Of a stretch of 64,000 bases of DNA, positions 1 to 11,653 are shown piece after piece. The notes beneath the pieces are model-generated. The model made no database searches. It was not told where the DNA came from and saw only the letters and a list, made by a program, of their open reading frames with translations. How positions within the stretch are numbered: the stretch's first letter is position 1; each line of letters starts with the position of its first letter. Source of the stretch: Lagopus muta (lineage: Eukaryota > Chordata > Aves > Galliformes > Phasianidae); contig NC_064434.1 in assembly GCF_023343835.1 (NCBI RefSeq), positions 5,189,505 to 5,253,504 of the forward strand, written 5' to 3'. Both the position numbers and the translations under genes were made by a program.

Positions 1-543
1 AGGAAGTGCAAGTATAAAAGCTTCTCTGCCTGGATACAGAACAGAAACATGTTAATTAAACTGTCTACAAGACAATAGATTTCCTCCTAGCTGAAGAAAG
101 CAGTGCTAACAAATTAGCAATTTCCATTATTTTCATGGGCTCATTGTTTCACATCAAATTTCAAGTAAGAAAAGGCCAAGTTCTACAAAATCGCCAAAGT
201 CTTCAGAACTGCAGCCTTTGCTCAGCACACCATTTTCCTGGCATTCAGTTAGCTGACAGACCATTCAAAATATACATTCCTGGACTAAATATTTCAAGAA
301 ACATACCAACACGTCCAGTCTATTCCACTCAGTTCATACTAAAAAAGCAAGTTTCATAGTCACAGCATGTTTTAGTACATATTGCAATGCATGTTTTGCA
401 AGTAGTGCTTGTTTCTATATTTAACAATACAGATGTTCTTCATTTTTATTTCTAATGTAAGCATCTTCTTAGCTCATGTTACAAACCATCTGTCAATTGA
501 AGGCCAAAATCATGTACGCTGATAAAAAAAACCATAGCCTTAC
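1..543 (-). other. FZD3: FZD3 intron (start of the intron after the first coding exon)
   Basis: On the minus strand this follows the GT splice donor at 543-542 of the first FZD3 coding exon. It is AT-rich single-copy-looking sequence. I see no exon, repeat family or RNA gene in it; short ORFs here have no recognisable similarity. Confidence 0.75.
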
Positions 544-732
544 CTCCATTGCTAATGCTGCTGTCTGCTGGTCATAATGGTTCAGAAGGTTAGGCATGAA
601 GGTGGTGTTGTAAGGCAGATCCTGGCACATCCGCAGGATGATGGGCTCACAGGAAAATAAGCTGTGCCCTCTTGTGCAGCCCACCAAAACATCCAAGAGC
701 CAAAAACAGCAGAACATCCAGCTAACAGCCAT
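544..732 (-). CDS. FZD3: Frizzled-3, first coding exon (partial gene)
   Basis: FZD3 is a seven-pass Wnt receptor of the plasma membrane, used in planar polarity and axon guidance. This exon encodes residues 1-63. It holds a hydrophobic signal peptide (about 1-22) and the start of the extracellular cysteine-rich Wnt-binding domain, with SLFSCEP, RMCQDLPYNTTF and NHYDQQTAALAME. Cysteines 28 and 36 and the N-glycosylation site NTT (residue 42) are visible. These residues are nearly identical to human FZD3, while the signal peptide has diverged as expected. The ATG lies at 732-730. The exon ends ATG GAG at 544, followed by a GTAAGG donor in phase 0, the boundary expected before PFHP in human. The rest of the gene lies beyond the left edge. 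The divergent neighbour is FBXO16. Confidence 0.95.
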
Positions 733-1045
733 CCTTCCACGCCGTGAATGGGGCCAGTTCCCGAGCCCAGCCAGAAAGCTCTTTCAACTCTTCTCCTGCC
801 TCCTGATTTTGCTTCAGCAGCAGTTATTTGCAGTCCTGGTTTAGGTTCTTCACAACTGGGAAACTCTCAGTGCACAGCATTGTCAGCTCAGTCCTGAAGA
901 TGATGCATTTGAGACAGACGAACAAGGCATCTTGCTTTACCACCTGCATCAGGTTAAGGTATTCAGATGTTTAACCACATTCCCACACAATTGACTCCAT
1001 CCTGATAGAACAGCAGCCAGGTTACATTCTTCCTCTGACAGGTAG
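733..1045 (-). other. FZD3: Probable 5' UTR part of the FZD3 first coding exon
   Basis: Reading the minus strand towards the ATG, a long pyrimidine tract ends in TTTTTGTCTTAAG just before position 1045. It is the best splice acceptor upstream of the start codon. The UTR extent is inferred only from this acceptor, and other acceptors are possible. Confidence 0.4.
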
Positions 1046-2329
1046 CTTAAGACAAAAAGAAAACACAACAAATAGAATATATCAAAAAAGCTCTCTCATT
1101 GATTACAGTTTTAGTTTCAAAAACACCATCAGAAAAATTGCTTAAAAATTCTTGTGTGCAAGACTAAAAATGGTCAGGGGACCCTCTGACCTTCTGGTGG
1201 GAAAAAGAAAGGAGGCATGCTGCAAAACTCACTTGAAAATGATGGTGGAAAGGCAGAAATCTGTTTATTAGGAATAAAATATTTTTAGAGAAACCCTGCA
1301 CTTTAACTTACAACCATGTGAGACTACAACCACTGACCACACTGAAACCAAGCTTCTCATGACTCAAACTCCACCAGCACGTTCTCAGTGATAGCATCTT
1401 TACTTGCACGGCCACATAGCTTCTGCTGAATAACAAAACAAAAACAAAACAGTCACTGCCACCAACACACAAGTCCCAACCTGCACTACTGAGGACTTTT
1501 GCTCTGCCCTGCAAGCTGCACTCATGGCTTGGCTCGCTGTGCACACACCTGTAGTTTTAGCCCAGCTGTTGCCAACTTTCATCATCTCTAACCCATCTGA
1601 GACAAATTTCGTATCTTGCACTCCAGCAACCATCATACCCACCACATATCAGCCAGAAGGCAGCATTCTTTGCCCATCCCTTTCTCCGCATACTGCAAAA
1701 GACAGAAAATGCACAGGTAGCTAAATAGCGCTGTTCTGCCAGCTCCACTGTGCCTACAGAGCCAAATCACACAGCAGTAATTCCCAGGGCTGGGCCCACA
1801 TCTTCTCAGAGCATTAAGGGGATTCAGCATATTGCATCCATCTGCTGCAGGAAAACTCTGGAACTAGAGGCTAAAGTTTGAGAAAAGCTGACAGAGCCAC
1901 AAGTCTTTTTTTTCTTAGAGCAATTTTGTTTTATAGCAATGGATTTGTAATATCCAGTCTCTAGCCAAGTGCTTTTAAAAGAATTATGGTTTGTAATGAA
2001 AGGTAATAGAAATCTAGAAATATTGCTTGAACCAGGAAACCCAAAGTGCTCCATCAGCGTTCCCAGGTGGAGGCATCACTAATCAGAGCAGGATCATAAA
2101 TCTCAAGATTGAAAGCTTTTTCTCAGATGCCCTAAATTCTACAAGTCCAGAAGGAAAAAATGTTTTCCTTTCCCTCCAATGCAAACTTAGTGAGAGATAT
2201 GAAAGAGTTCGCTGTCAGCCTTCTGCTAGTATCAGCTGGTCAAAAAAAGTTACAGAGATGTACACACGTTTACATGGGCCTATCTTATGGTCAGAAAAAT
2301 TAAACACCATATTCCTCTAAACCCTCATA

Positions 2330-2396
2330 AACCTTGAGGCTTGGGCCAGGTAATCTTGAGAGACTCCTTCCAACCTCAACTATTCCACACTTCTCT
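2330..2396 (+). mobile_element. CR1 LINE 3' tail, very degenerate
   Basis: A short stretch resembles the CR1 3' end: a TTGG-start motif, a gap, CTCCTTCCAACCTCAAC, then ATTC. It is old and heavily mutated, and could be chance. Confidence 0.4.
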
Positions 2397-4225
2397 TTAA
2401 GATCGTGTGAGGCAATGGCTTTGGCTGCAGCTGTTCAAGACATGTTGGAAAAACAAACAGGCAAATAGTAAAAAGACCAAAGTGTGAAACACAACCACAC
2501 TGCATTCAGTTCATTGACAACTTTCGCCCACAGGCTGCCCACTCTTTCACAGCTACTGACAGGAAATCCATGTTTGAAGCCACACTTTAGAACATAAGGA
2601 AAAATACACAAAGAGTAAAATTGTTCCAAACTACAGAAAAGGAAACATGACCAATAAAAAGAAAAGCTGGAAAGTGAACTACCTGAACACTAAGATAAGC
2701 AGTAGAATCAGCCAATGCAGCTCAGATGAAAGTCTCTTCTTTCATACTGAAGCAAGCAAGCACTGATAAGAAGAACGGTCAACACACTGAATTTACAAGA
2801 CCAAAATTCACCAAAACATGTAAGATGTGCTGTATCCCACCACACCTCATTCCCACCCAGCTCCAAGCTCAAATGGCCACGAAAAGCTTTGTCCTCCTGA
2901 CCTTCAAGAAAGATATTCTTCAAAGACTTCAGGCACCAACTCAAGAAGTCTCCATCTAACAACGTCATCAGAGTGAACTCACAGCAAGGACTGGCTATTG
3001 CCTATCCTATGATTCAGATGCCATTCCAGCAGCAATCAGAAGACAACACCTCCTAAGAGAGGTTCTGATGCTACATACAGCAACCACCATACAGTACCAC
3101 AAAGAAAATGTTCACTAGAGCCAGAAAAGAATGTCAGACTACAGAGCCTGGTCAGCTCATGCTCCTTCATGGAAAAGAAAGAAGTGAAATTAAGAAGAAA
3201 GACAACCATGCTATTGCAACAGGAGGTGAAAATTTCACAGACAAGCATACAGATGACCTATTAATTGGTGCAGACAGATGAATGCCATAACAAGCAATCT
3301 TCAGTGTCAAGATAGTTTCTTACCACAGATCCAGTTCTGTATGCTCTTTGTTAAGCCTCTGCATATGGAATCCTGTGGTTATTCTTATATGTACATAAAA
3401 ACAAAATACTTTTGGTGACACTGGGATTAAAGAGGAGGGGGGTAGGTAGGCAGGCATCCCCTAAGGGGCTGCAAAAGAAACTGTGGGCAAAAGGAGAAGG
3501 AAATAGCCCGTTTGTTAGTGTGGTTGCACATTTATACATTATTTATAATCATGCAAACCCATCTAATTCCTGCTGTAAAAGATACATTAAGACATGCAGA
3601 GAAGATAATGATAGAGAGTGAGAAGTCATGATGTGAAAGGATTGAACACCACATGCATTCTTTTTCTCCCCAAAAATAAATTTCAAAGTTAATAGAAAGG
3701 GCAGTAAGGGGAAGTAATGGGGGAGAAAAAAAAAATAAACCAGCAGATCTTACAAGGACACTCTGCAGGTGAACACATTAATGGTTAAATCTGCTGGAGA
3801 TGTGAGACCATACAGCAAACTAGATTTTCCCTGCACAACTGGGAGGACGAGGAGAAAATGTCACCCTAGCCATTTCCCAGCCAGTTCTGACCACGAAGAC
3901 AGAAAAGCAACCTGCCCATTGCACACAAGCACTGGCAGAGTTTCCCCAACCCATTCCCACCCACATGAAGGCACAAAAGCAGCATACATTATTCTCGTCA
4001 CTCCATTTTAATTAGTCAGCGGGAAGGAAACTCCAGCGCTGAACTCCCCTGTTCCATTTAGGTTAGGGATTAAGGGAGAACCACATCCTCTACGCCAATG
4101 AGGAGGCCATAGGGGAAGAAGGGCAAACATGCTGACACCCCTCCCCATGGTTTCTTTACACTGAGGCCAGGTCATCGCAATCCGCCCCCAGAAGAAATTC
4201 TTTCTGCCCTCAACCATGGGCTTTG

Positions 4226-4530
4226 AACATTCATTAAATCATTTGGGTTGGAAAAGACCTCTAAGGTCATCCAGTCCAAACTTAGCCCACCCCACCATGC
4301 CTACGTCCCCCAGAGCCACATCTCTGCAATTCTGGAACACCTCCAGGTTTGGTGACTCCACCACCTCCCCGGCCAGATGTGCCACTGCAACAACACTCTT
4401 TCTGAGGAGAAATTTTTCCTCGTATCCACCCTGAACCTCCCCTGGCACAACCTGAGGCCATCAGCTCTCATCCTACTGATGATTACCTGGGAATAGAGGC
4501 CGACCCCCACACAATTTTGAGTAGACCTGT
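4226..4530 (-). mobile_element. CR1 LINE 3' fragment
   Basis: On the plus strand it reads as the complement of a CR1 3' end: GGTTGGAAAAGACCTCTAAG, then ATCCAGTCCAA, GGTGACTCCACCACCTCCC and CCTGAACCTCCCCTGG. It is 5'-truncated, as is usual for CR1, and lies inside the FZD3 first intron. Confidence 0.85.
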
Positions 4531-4551
4531 GGGGAGCCAAGAATCAGACCT

Positions 4552-4855
4552 GATGATGCTCAGGGCTCCCTTCCATTTATGGATATTACACTAATACATG
4601 AAATGGTCTCAAACTAAAAGAGGGGAGATTCAGATGGGATGGAGGGAAGATGTTTTTTACAACAAGGATGTTGAAGCACTGGAACAAGCTGCACAGAGAC
4701 AGTGGTGCCCCATCCTTGGAGATACTCAGGTCAGGCTGGACAGGCTCTGAGCACTGATGGAACTGTGGGTGTCCCTGCTCAGTGCAGGGAATGGGACCAG
4801 ATGGCCTCGAAAGGTCCCTTCCAACTCAATCCATTCTACGCTTCTATCCTTCTGG
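4552..4855 (+). mobile_element. CR1 LINE 3' fragment
   Basis: The order of motifs is that of a CR1 3' untranslated region: AAATGGTCTCAAACTAAAAG, a GAAGCACTGGAACAAG segment, GCCCCATCCTTGGAGATACT, GGCTGGACAGGCTCTGAGCA and the tail GGTCCCTTCCAACTCAA. It lies tail-to-tail with the minus-strand copy just to its left and close to the CpG island. Confidence 0.85.
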
Positions 4856-5258
4856 TGCCTCCCAACCTGGGCTGATCTCTGCTCGGGATGCTGACGGATC
4901 CCGAGGGACAGCTCAGCACCTCCCTCCGCAGGAGCTCACGCCGACCTCAGGGAATCGGATGTGGAGCGAGCAGCCATCCCCAACGCAGCGCTGATGGGAA
5001 CGAGGAGCCGCCACCCCCCGCCCGCAAGGCACCAAGCGAGGGGGAGGAGGGCAGGTGGGAGCAGCACCTCTCGCCCCCCCCGGGGGACGCGCAGCGCCAG
5101 TGCAGCCCCTCAGCTCGTTCCCCCGCCCGAAGAACGCCTCATGGCCGCTCCCCCCCACCGGGCGTCCCCGCTCTATGCGAGCTCCGTGGGGGCAGAAAGC
5201 GCGACATCCTTGAGGGAAAACCCCGACCGCTCCGCCCAGCCCCGAACCCCGCCGTTAC

Positions 5259-5440
5259 CTCAGCGCGGGGTCCCGCCGCGGCCGCTCCGCTCCTTCCCTC
5301 AGGTGGCGGCGGGAGGCAACGGCCGCGCCTCCCTCCCGCCCGACCCCGCCGCAGCGCCCGGCCCCGCCCCGCGCCTCCGCCCCGCCCCCTCTCCCCGTCA
5401 GCCTCACCCCGCCGGAGCTCGTGAACCAATCAGAGCGAGC
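5259..5440 (-). other. FZD3: Candidate FZD3 non-coding first exon
   Basis: On the minus strand the sequence GCGCTGAG|GTAACG gives a good splice donor with the exon end at 5259. It lies inside the CpG island and in the direction of FZD3. The transcription start is not determinable by eye; 5440 is a guess near the CCAAT box. Confidence 0.4.
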
Positions 5441-5447
5441 CGGGCAG

Positions 5448-5460
5448 GTTGCTAGGTAAA
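5448..5460. promoter_or_regulatory. X-box-like RFX motif 1
   Basis: GTTGCTAGGTAAA is an imperfect palindrome resembling the RFX X-box (GTTGCC-type half site facing a GGYAAC-type half site). It sits between the two opposed CCAAT boxes of the shared promoter. Function is inferred from the motif only. Confidence 0.4.
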
Positions 5461-5519
5461 GACACCCCCCCTCCAGACCGTTGGCGGGATGTGATTGGCT
5501 GGCGGCCTCCCGGGCAGCG

Positions 5520-5533
5520 GTTGCCATAGCGAC
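5520..5533. promoter_or_regulatory. X-box-like RFX motif 2
   Basis: GTTGCCATAGCGAC differs at two positions from the canonical X-box GTTGCCATGGCAAC. It lies about 70 bp from the first X-box-like motif in the same CpG island. RFX factors with FOXJ1 drive many ciliary genes, so this hints at RFX control, but it is only a motif match. Confidence 0.45.
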
Positions 5534-5867
5534 GGGAAGCGGCCTAGCGGGAGGAGCAGGCGGTGCCGCCCGCGGGAGGGGAGGAGGCGAGTGAGGGGCG
5601 GCCCTGGGCCGGGAGGGGACGAGGGGAGGAAGGATCGTAACAGAGAGCACGGCGGGGGGGCCGGGGGACAGGGAGAGCGGGTATGAGGGCAGTAGTGCAT
5701 AAATGAAGTGGGGTATGAGGGGATAAATTGTGTGGGATGTGATAATGCTGGTAGTAGGGAGATAGCAAGGCTTCAGGAACAGAGGTCTGCCCATCTGCCT
5801 GCACTGCCAGGCCTGCTGTGGGGGTTGCATTGCTTTTAGGTGGAAGAAGTGCTCAGAAATTGTCACG

Positions 5868-6895
5868 CACAAATGAGTGTGGATAAAGAATTGGATGGAT
5901 GGTCGTATCCAGAGGGTTGTTGTCAGTGGCTCCGTGTGCATGGGGGGGCTGGTCACAAATGTTCCCCAGGGTTCTGTCGTGGGAGCAGTGCTCTTCAACA
6001 CCTTTATCAATGACATGGAGAGTGGGGCCAAGTGCACCCTCTGCAAATTCACGGGTGACACCTGGCAGAGTAGTGCAGTTAATACAATAGAAAGGAAGGA
6101 TGCCATCCAGAGGGACCTGAGCAAGCTCAAAAGGTGGGCCCATGAGAAGCTGATGGGGTTTAACAAGGCCACATGCAGGGTATTGCATTTAGGTCAAGGA
6201 AATCCCAGCTGGGAGCACAGCCTTACTGATATTGGTAGATGGCAGCTGGACATGAGCCAGCACTGTGCCCTCACAGCCCAGAAGGCCAAATGTACCCTGG
6301 GTCACATCCAAAGCAGTGTGGCCAGCAGGGCGAGGGAGGTGATCCTGCCCCTCTGCTCTGTGTTGTGAGGCCTCACCTGGAGTACTGCATCCAGACGTAC
6401 AGTCCTCGGTACAGGAGAGACATGGAGCTGTTGGAGTGCATCCAGAGTAGGGCCACAAAAATGATCCCAGGGATGGAACAGCTCTCCTCTCTCTCAGGAC
6501 AGGCTGAGAGACCTAGGGCTGTGCAGCCTAGAGAAGAGAAGACTGCGAGGTGACCTGAGAGTGGCCTTTTAATTTCTAGAGGGGGGCTGCAAGAAGGGGA
6601 CTGTCTCTTAAGCAGGGTCTGTTGTGATAGGAGAAGAAGAAATGGTTTCAAACTGAAAGAAGAAAGATTTAGATTGAGTGTAAAAATCTTAATGATTTTT
6701 TTTAAAGAAGGGTGGTGAAGCACAGGTTGCCCAGGCTTATGAGGGTGCCCCATCCCTGGAGTCACTCAGGTCAGGCTGTACAGGGCTCTGAGTGTCTGAT
6801 GGAGCTGTAGGTGTCCCAGTATATTGCAAAGGATTTGGACTAGATGGCCCTTGAAGGTCCCTTCCAACTCAAATGTTTATGTCATTCTATGACCT
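5868..6895 (+). mobile_element. CR1 LINE, 3' kilobase with reverse-transcriptase remnant
   Basis: The plus strand encodes a decayed CR1 ORF2 end: RIQRVVVSG, then VPQGSVVGAVLFNTFINDME (RT block, expected VPQGSVLGP) and, after frameshifts, LLECIQSRATKMIPGMEQ. A CR1 3' UTR follows, ending in GGTCCCTTCCAACTCAAATG near 6890. The RT active-site aspartate pair is lost in the decayed stretch. It is 5'-truncated and inactive, and lies just downstream of the CpG island in the putative first intron of FBXO16. Confidence 0.9.
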
Positions 6896-6899
6896 CTGT

Positions 6900-9800
6900 G
6901 ATGTAGACAAAGAGAGAAGCAGTACGGGGAAATCGCTGAGCTTATTGGAAGACTGGAGACCAGGAAAGGTACCAGTCCTTTGGTATGAAGGGGAGAAAGG
7001 GAATGGGGATGGAAGTTAAAGCAATGCAGCAAGCTTGCTGGCAATGGCACAGAGGAGCACAAGGGGGTTGGGGTCTGTGAGTCAGTGGAGGTGCTTCTGG
7101 TATGGGATATGGAGGTACTGATGGCTCAACGGGCATCATGGACCATGGAGAAATTCAACTGCTTAATGCCTGGGAATTGCAGGGTTACTCAAGCCTTGGT
7201 TTTTGGATATTTCTGGTACACTCTGGCAGGGGTAAGGGTGTTAGTCTTGAGGTGTTGAGGTGGGGCAGAGCCGAAATATCAGTGGCAGAAGGTGCTGCAC
7301 ATGTCTAGGTTTATCAGTACTGTGGCAGTGCCATGCTCTGGGTTTATTGATCCCAAACCATTGGCACCACAGTGACCCTGGAAGCTAGGGCTGGTCAAGG
7401 AGAACAGTGTTGGCCTCTTTGTTGTAAATCATTCCTAAATCATTGCAAATAAGCAATTAGCCTGCTGCCATCTCCTCTTGCCATCCCTCTCTGTGTCCCC
7501 CTCACATAAGAACCTGTTTCTCTTTACCTCTTCCCTCCAGGCCTATCATCTTGAATTTTTTTCTGTGCTGAAAGCCCTGTGGTTTGGCCTGTATTCCAGC
7601 TCACTTTTCTGTTACTGCCTTTTAGACTGCTTTGTCCATGGCATTAATCAGTGCATTGTTTACTGGTGATAAACTAATTTACATTAAAAATGATTTACTT
7701 GTCTGAGCTTTAGATTCATGCATAAATCTGTTTATTCAAAGCAAAATACAACTGCACCGTTGTCATCACATCAATTAATGTAATTAGATTCTTTCTCTGG
7801 AAAAGGCATTCTTAAACCTCTGAGTGCAGCAGGCTGTATTGAACCACAAGGGCTTATTGCTATAGAGATGTGGTCAAAAACATTACTAAAATGGCTCTGC
7901 TTCTGAACGACTTGTTTTGAGTATGGTTTGTACAAACCTCTGGAATGCCATTCTATAGGGTTAATCCAGCTACAGGGAATGATTCCAATGCCATTAGTAA
8001 ATATGATATGATCATTATGTATGGCTAATCTTTCCTCAGTACAATCATGCTTTTTTAAATTGAGGGCTTGACCCAACTTGTAGTGAAATCAATGAAAGCA
8101 TTTCTGTTGGCTTCAGCAGGATTTTGATCAGTTGTTGAACTATTTTGCTATATTAGACAATGCCTCTTATGTTTTCTTCCCTATGAAACTCATATATGCC
8201 ACCTCCAGACATAACAAAAAGCACAAACCTCCTGGATGCCCTCTCAATTTATTCAGACTTTGGTTAAAATGCATTTGAACCATTCCTAGGTCCTCTCTGG
8301 CTGTAGTAACCCAGGCAGAAGTATCATCAAGTTTTCTTTGCGTGCTCGTGAGGACAGTAAGTGAAGCTATCATACAATAATAGTATCTTTTGAGTTTGAA
8401 GGGACCCTTAAGGGCTGCCTCCTGTCCAGCTGCCATCCACCAGTACCCATAAGTCCTTTTCAGCAGGGCTGCACTCAGTTCTTGTCAAAAGCTTTAAAGA
8501 AATTAAGATAAATCATTAATTTCAGTGCTCCCAGGGTTTGTTATCCCACTGTAGAAGATCAGATTGATTTACACTGTTTCTTCTTGACAGATAAAGGTTG
8601 AATCTTGGGCCCTCCTTATCACCCAGAGGTGTAATTAAATTATTTGCTTCAGAAGTTTTTTTTCAGGAGCTGGAGATAAGGTGTCCAGTGCACAGTTCTG
8701 CTGCTCTTCTCCCTTTTTAACATTTGTGCTCTGCCAGGCTTACCTGCTTTCTGCAAATTGTGCAGCACCATTACTTTGCAACAGCTGGAGATCCCCAAGC
8801 ATTGTGGTGTGAAGTTAGTCAGACACAGCCAGCATGCAAACACTGTGTATACTCACACAACTTCATCCTTTGCCAGGCTTTTGCCCTCAAGTCTCATTTG
8901 CACAGGTGCCTACACCTGCCACTCCTCACTTGCCTTTTTAGTTTTCTTGTTAGGATATTCTGTATTTTTAACATCACGTGTCAGTAGCTGCCCCTCTCTG
9001 GGCAATGAATGTTTTCCATTCATATATTTAAAGCTTGATTTCTTCTTAACATCATCTCACATCTGTTGCTGGTTGGACATCTCCGAATCAGCTGATGATG
9101 ATTAATTTCATCCCAGGATACGTGAAGAACAAGCTAGAGCAATCTCAGGAATGTTACTTTGGGCAACTTGTCCAAAGATAACAAATACTGCAGAAGAAAC
9201 ATGGGGCCTGAGCTAAACAGCTTGACAAGCACAGGTCTGCACAGTGCACCAGCTGCTCTGCTGCGCTCAGTGAGCCACTGCTGCAGCCACCTCAGCATCG
9301 TGTCACAGATTAACTCTGCTCAGAGTTACCCCACACAGTCGGAGAAGCAGGATTTGCTGTTAATCCTGCTAAGGCTGGGGGGTTCAGGGTGAAGACGAGC
9401 TACTGGTTTTCCTCTGGAGAGCAGACAGAAGGAGAAAGGGATAATAGGTTATCCATTTGGCTATGCTCATCTTTCTGTCTGATGCTACCTGCCTTTGCAG
9501 GCCTGTTTACACACTGGGCTCGAGTACCAACTGCAATTCAAACAAACAGGCTTACAGCATATGCAGCAGGGGATGTGACTTCAGCCAGTTGTGTTGGGAG
9601 CCACAGTTTTGGCACATAAGCAGCACGAGAGGGTCCAGAGGCACTACTGCTTCTGTGAGCTATGGGGCTGTTCATGTGCCAGCTCACTGAGCTGTTTTCT
9701 GAATTGCAGCTGTTCCAACACCAAGAAAGCACTGCCTGCATTGGGGAGGCAAACTGGAACATGAATCCTGGCCTGGGAGTGTGCTGCAGTGACAACTGAT

Positions 9801-11510
9801 GGTTTTGTGACTAATGTAGAAGGTTGTCCCTGAAAAACAGGACACGGTTGCCAGAACCTGTTTTTTTGGCAGAGCAGCTATTTTTCTAGCTTGTAATGTT
9901 GTATTTCTGTGTGTTGAAAAGGGCAGGGGCTGTGTAGAAAAACAAAACAACAACACAGAAAGTGATTGTAATGCACATCCATAATGCAACTAGTGAGTTG
10001 CACAAGAAGCTTCTAATGTTTGCCAACTACAGAATGTGAGGATTTGAAGCCTTTGTAAGTCTTTTAGCTTTTAAAAGCTTCTCTGTGAGAAGTTAAAATT
10101 CCTGGGCATATCATAAGTTATTTCAGCATCTTTACCAAAAGACAGAACTCAGACTCTTGGTAGGAACTTATTTTCTTACTGTGGACAATATTACATCACC
10201 AGAGGCAGATAGATATAGCAGATTTTTCACTTTTTCTTGAGATTTTGATTCCAATAGAATTTAGGGGAAAAAAAAGGGGGGGAGGAAAAACTGATCCAAA
10301 ATGGTGGAGTGCCCAGACAGCTCCTGCAGTGGGGTTTTGAAGATTAATCTCCCATTAATATAGATGGGAACTTTGTCTGGGTAAGGAAAGAAAGCCTGAG
10401 CTTTCAGGGAGATGTATTTTGTGAGCCTTAGAGCTGTAGTAGCTATAAAGGTGTGTGTTGTATGGAGTTGGAGGTGCTTGGATACACAGTAGGCTGGAAA
10501 CACAACGTTGGAGTCACTCAGTGCTGAGTTTCCTTTTCTTTCTTTCCTAAAGTCCATCTTGCCACCATGAACCTTTTAAGCAGTCTGAAGTGCTTGCAGA
10601 ATGATCACCTAGTAACTGTATGAAAGAAATAGAGATATATTTTTTGTAATGTTAGTTGGAAAGAAATGACTTGGTTTTCAGGCAGCTCCAATCTGGAAAT
10701 GGGATCTCTGAGGTGAGCAATGACATTATCCTGCTGAATCCATCTGTGGTACAGAGGATGAAGGAAAAAAAAGAAAGCTTTTCCTGTTTTGGGGCAAAGG
10801 TCTGTGAAGAAATGGATTTTCTGACCAAAGTCCAGTTATTGGATTTCACAAAACGGAAGGGGAAATTGTGTTAAATGCCCTATTTACTTCAGGTAGGATT
10901 GTTTTGTTTCAAAGAGCAGCACAGTCAATACAAACCATCAAAACCAATCTGCCTGAAGACAGGATGCTGAGAAATTTCACTTGATTCTGGATCATTCTGG
11001 ATTTCATTCTTTCAGTTAAGTGTGATGGAAACAAATTGGCCCTTTGAAGCCTGGCATTACATGCCAATCAGAATCAGCAAAAATCTGTCTGATGTCACTT
11101 AAGTAGATGTACAGGCAATCTCCAATTTTCAGTGCCAGCAAATGGGAAGAAATTTCATGTGCTTTCTAGCTTGCTGCAAATAGCCTCCTGTGATTACTTA
11201 TGCAGCAAAAATCAAAGGCACGTTCAGTAACATTTGTGATGGGAAAGACTTGCTTAATTATTAATTATTGATATCATATTAGCACACAGAGGTTTCCATC
11301 AGGAAATCTGGGCTTTGCTGTCAAGTTACTATGAGTGCCCAAAATAAAAAGAAGGCCTTACCCTAACTGACCTTCAGGTAGTTTTGCTTGTGTCACTGCT
11401 GTGCTTTGAAGTCACTGAATTAAAATCGGCAGTGACTGGTTTTTCACTAACATACAGTAATGGAGTAGCACAAGGGTAATGCTGGTCTTTGTTCTGTTCA
11501 ATTGTTGTAG
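6900..11510 (+). other. FBXO16: FBXO16 upstream intron, no gene seen
   Basis: This lies between the CpG island promoter and the first coding exon. It is AT-rich, mostly unique sequence with one small CR1 remnant near 8.4 kb. Short ORFs resemble nothing known. A non-coding first exon of FBXO16 presumably lies in or near the CpG island (about 5.55-5.7 kb), but I could not fix its donor. Confidence 0.5.
8370..8450 (-). mobile_element. CR1 LINE 3' end remnant
   Basis: The complement of a CR1 tail is visible as TTTGAGTTTGAAGGGACCCT, followed by AAGGGCTGCCTCCTG. It is short and degenerate. Confidence 0.55.
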
Positions 11511-11557
11511 GGGTTGGTGCTTACAGGACATTGGTAGATTCACCATCTCACCTACCG
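11511..11557 (+). other. FBXO16: FBXO16 5' UTR part of first coding exon
   Basis: The pyrimidine-rich TCTTTGTTCTGTTCAATTGTTGTAG is the likely acceptor, giving an exon start at 11511. A second AG at 11525-11526 (TTACAG) is an alternative. The ATG chosen at 11558 matches the family start. Confidence 0.55.
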
Positions 11558-11653
11558 ATGGCATTTGGGACTTCTAAAAACATGAATAGCCCCAAGCTAC
11601 AAATCAAGATGAGCTCGTGGACACCTCTGAGCAACCCAGTCATGAACGAGCAG
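11558..11653 (+). CDS. FBXO16: FBXO16 coding exon 1 (residues 1-32)
   Basis: It starts [20 protein letters not shown] and continues [12 protein letters not shown]. This matches the human start, where KMSTWTPL is recognisable. The donor CAG|GTGAGT is strong, phase 0. A degenerate CR1 begins about 20 bp into the following intron. Confidence 0.92.

Larger units (their letters stand above)
1046..5256 (-). other. FZD3: FZD3 first intron (between CpG-island exon and coding exon)
   Basis: The intron is bounded by the putative donor at 5258-5257 and the putative acceptor near 1045. It is mostly unique AT-rich sequence. It holds a small degenerate CR1 tail near 2.34 kb and two opposed CR1 fragments at 4.2-4.85 kb. 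I see no other exon. Confidence 0.5.
4880..5690. promoter_or_regulatory. CpG island, likely bidirectional FZD3/FBXO16 promoter
   Basis: About 800 bp is very GC-rich with frequent CpG, in sharp contrast with its AT-rich flanks. It lies between the leftward FZD3 and the rightward FBXO16 genes, which are also divergent neighbours in human. It contains a CCAAT box on the plus strand (5425-5429), one on the minus strand (5494-5498), several GC boxes (CCCCGCCCC type) and two X-box-like palindromes. Long ORFs here on both strands are GC-driven open frames, not genes. Confidence 0.85.

Noticed and set aside
5255-6172. 305-codon minus-strand ORF and overlapping 160-180-codon plus-strand ORFs at 4.9-5.5 kb
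   Set aside because: They are open because the CpG island is GC-rich and so poor in stop codons; composition is Pro/Arg/Ala/Ser-rich, and the long one runs on into a CR1 copy.
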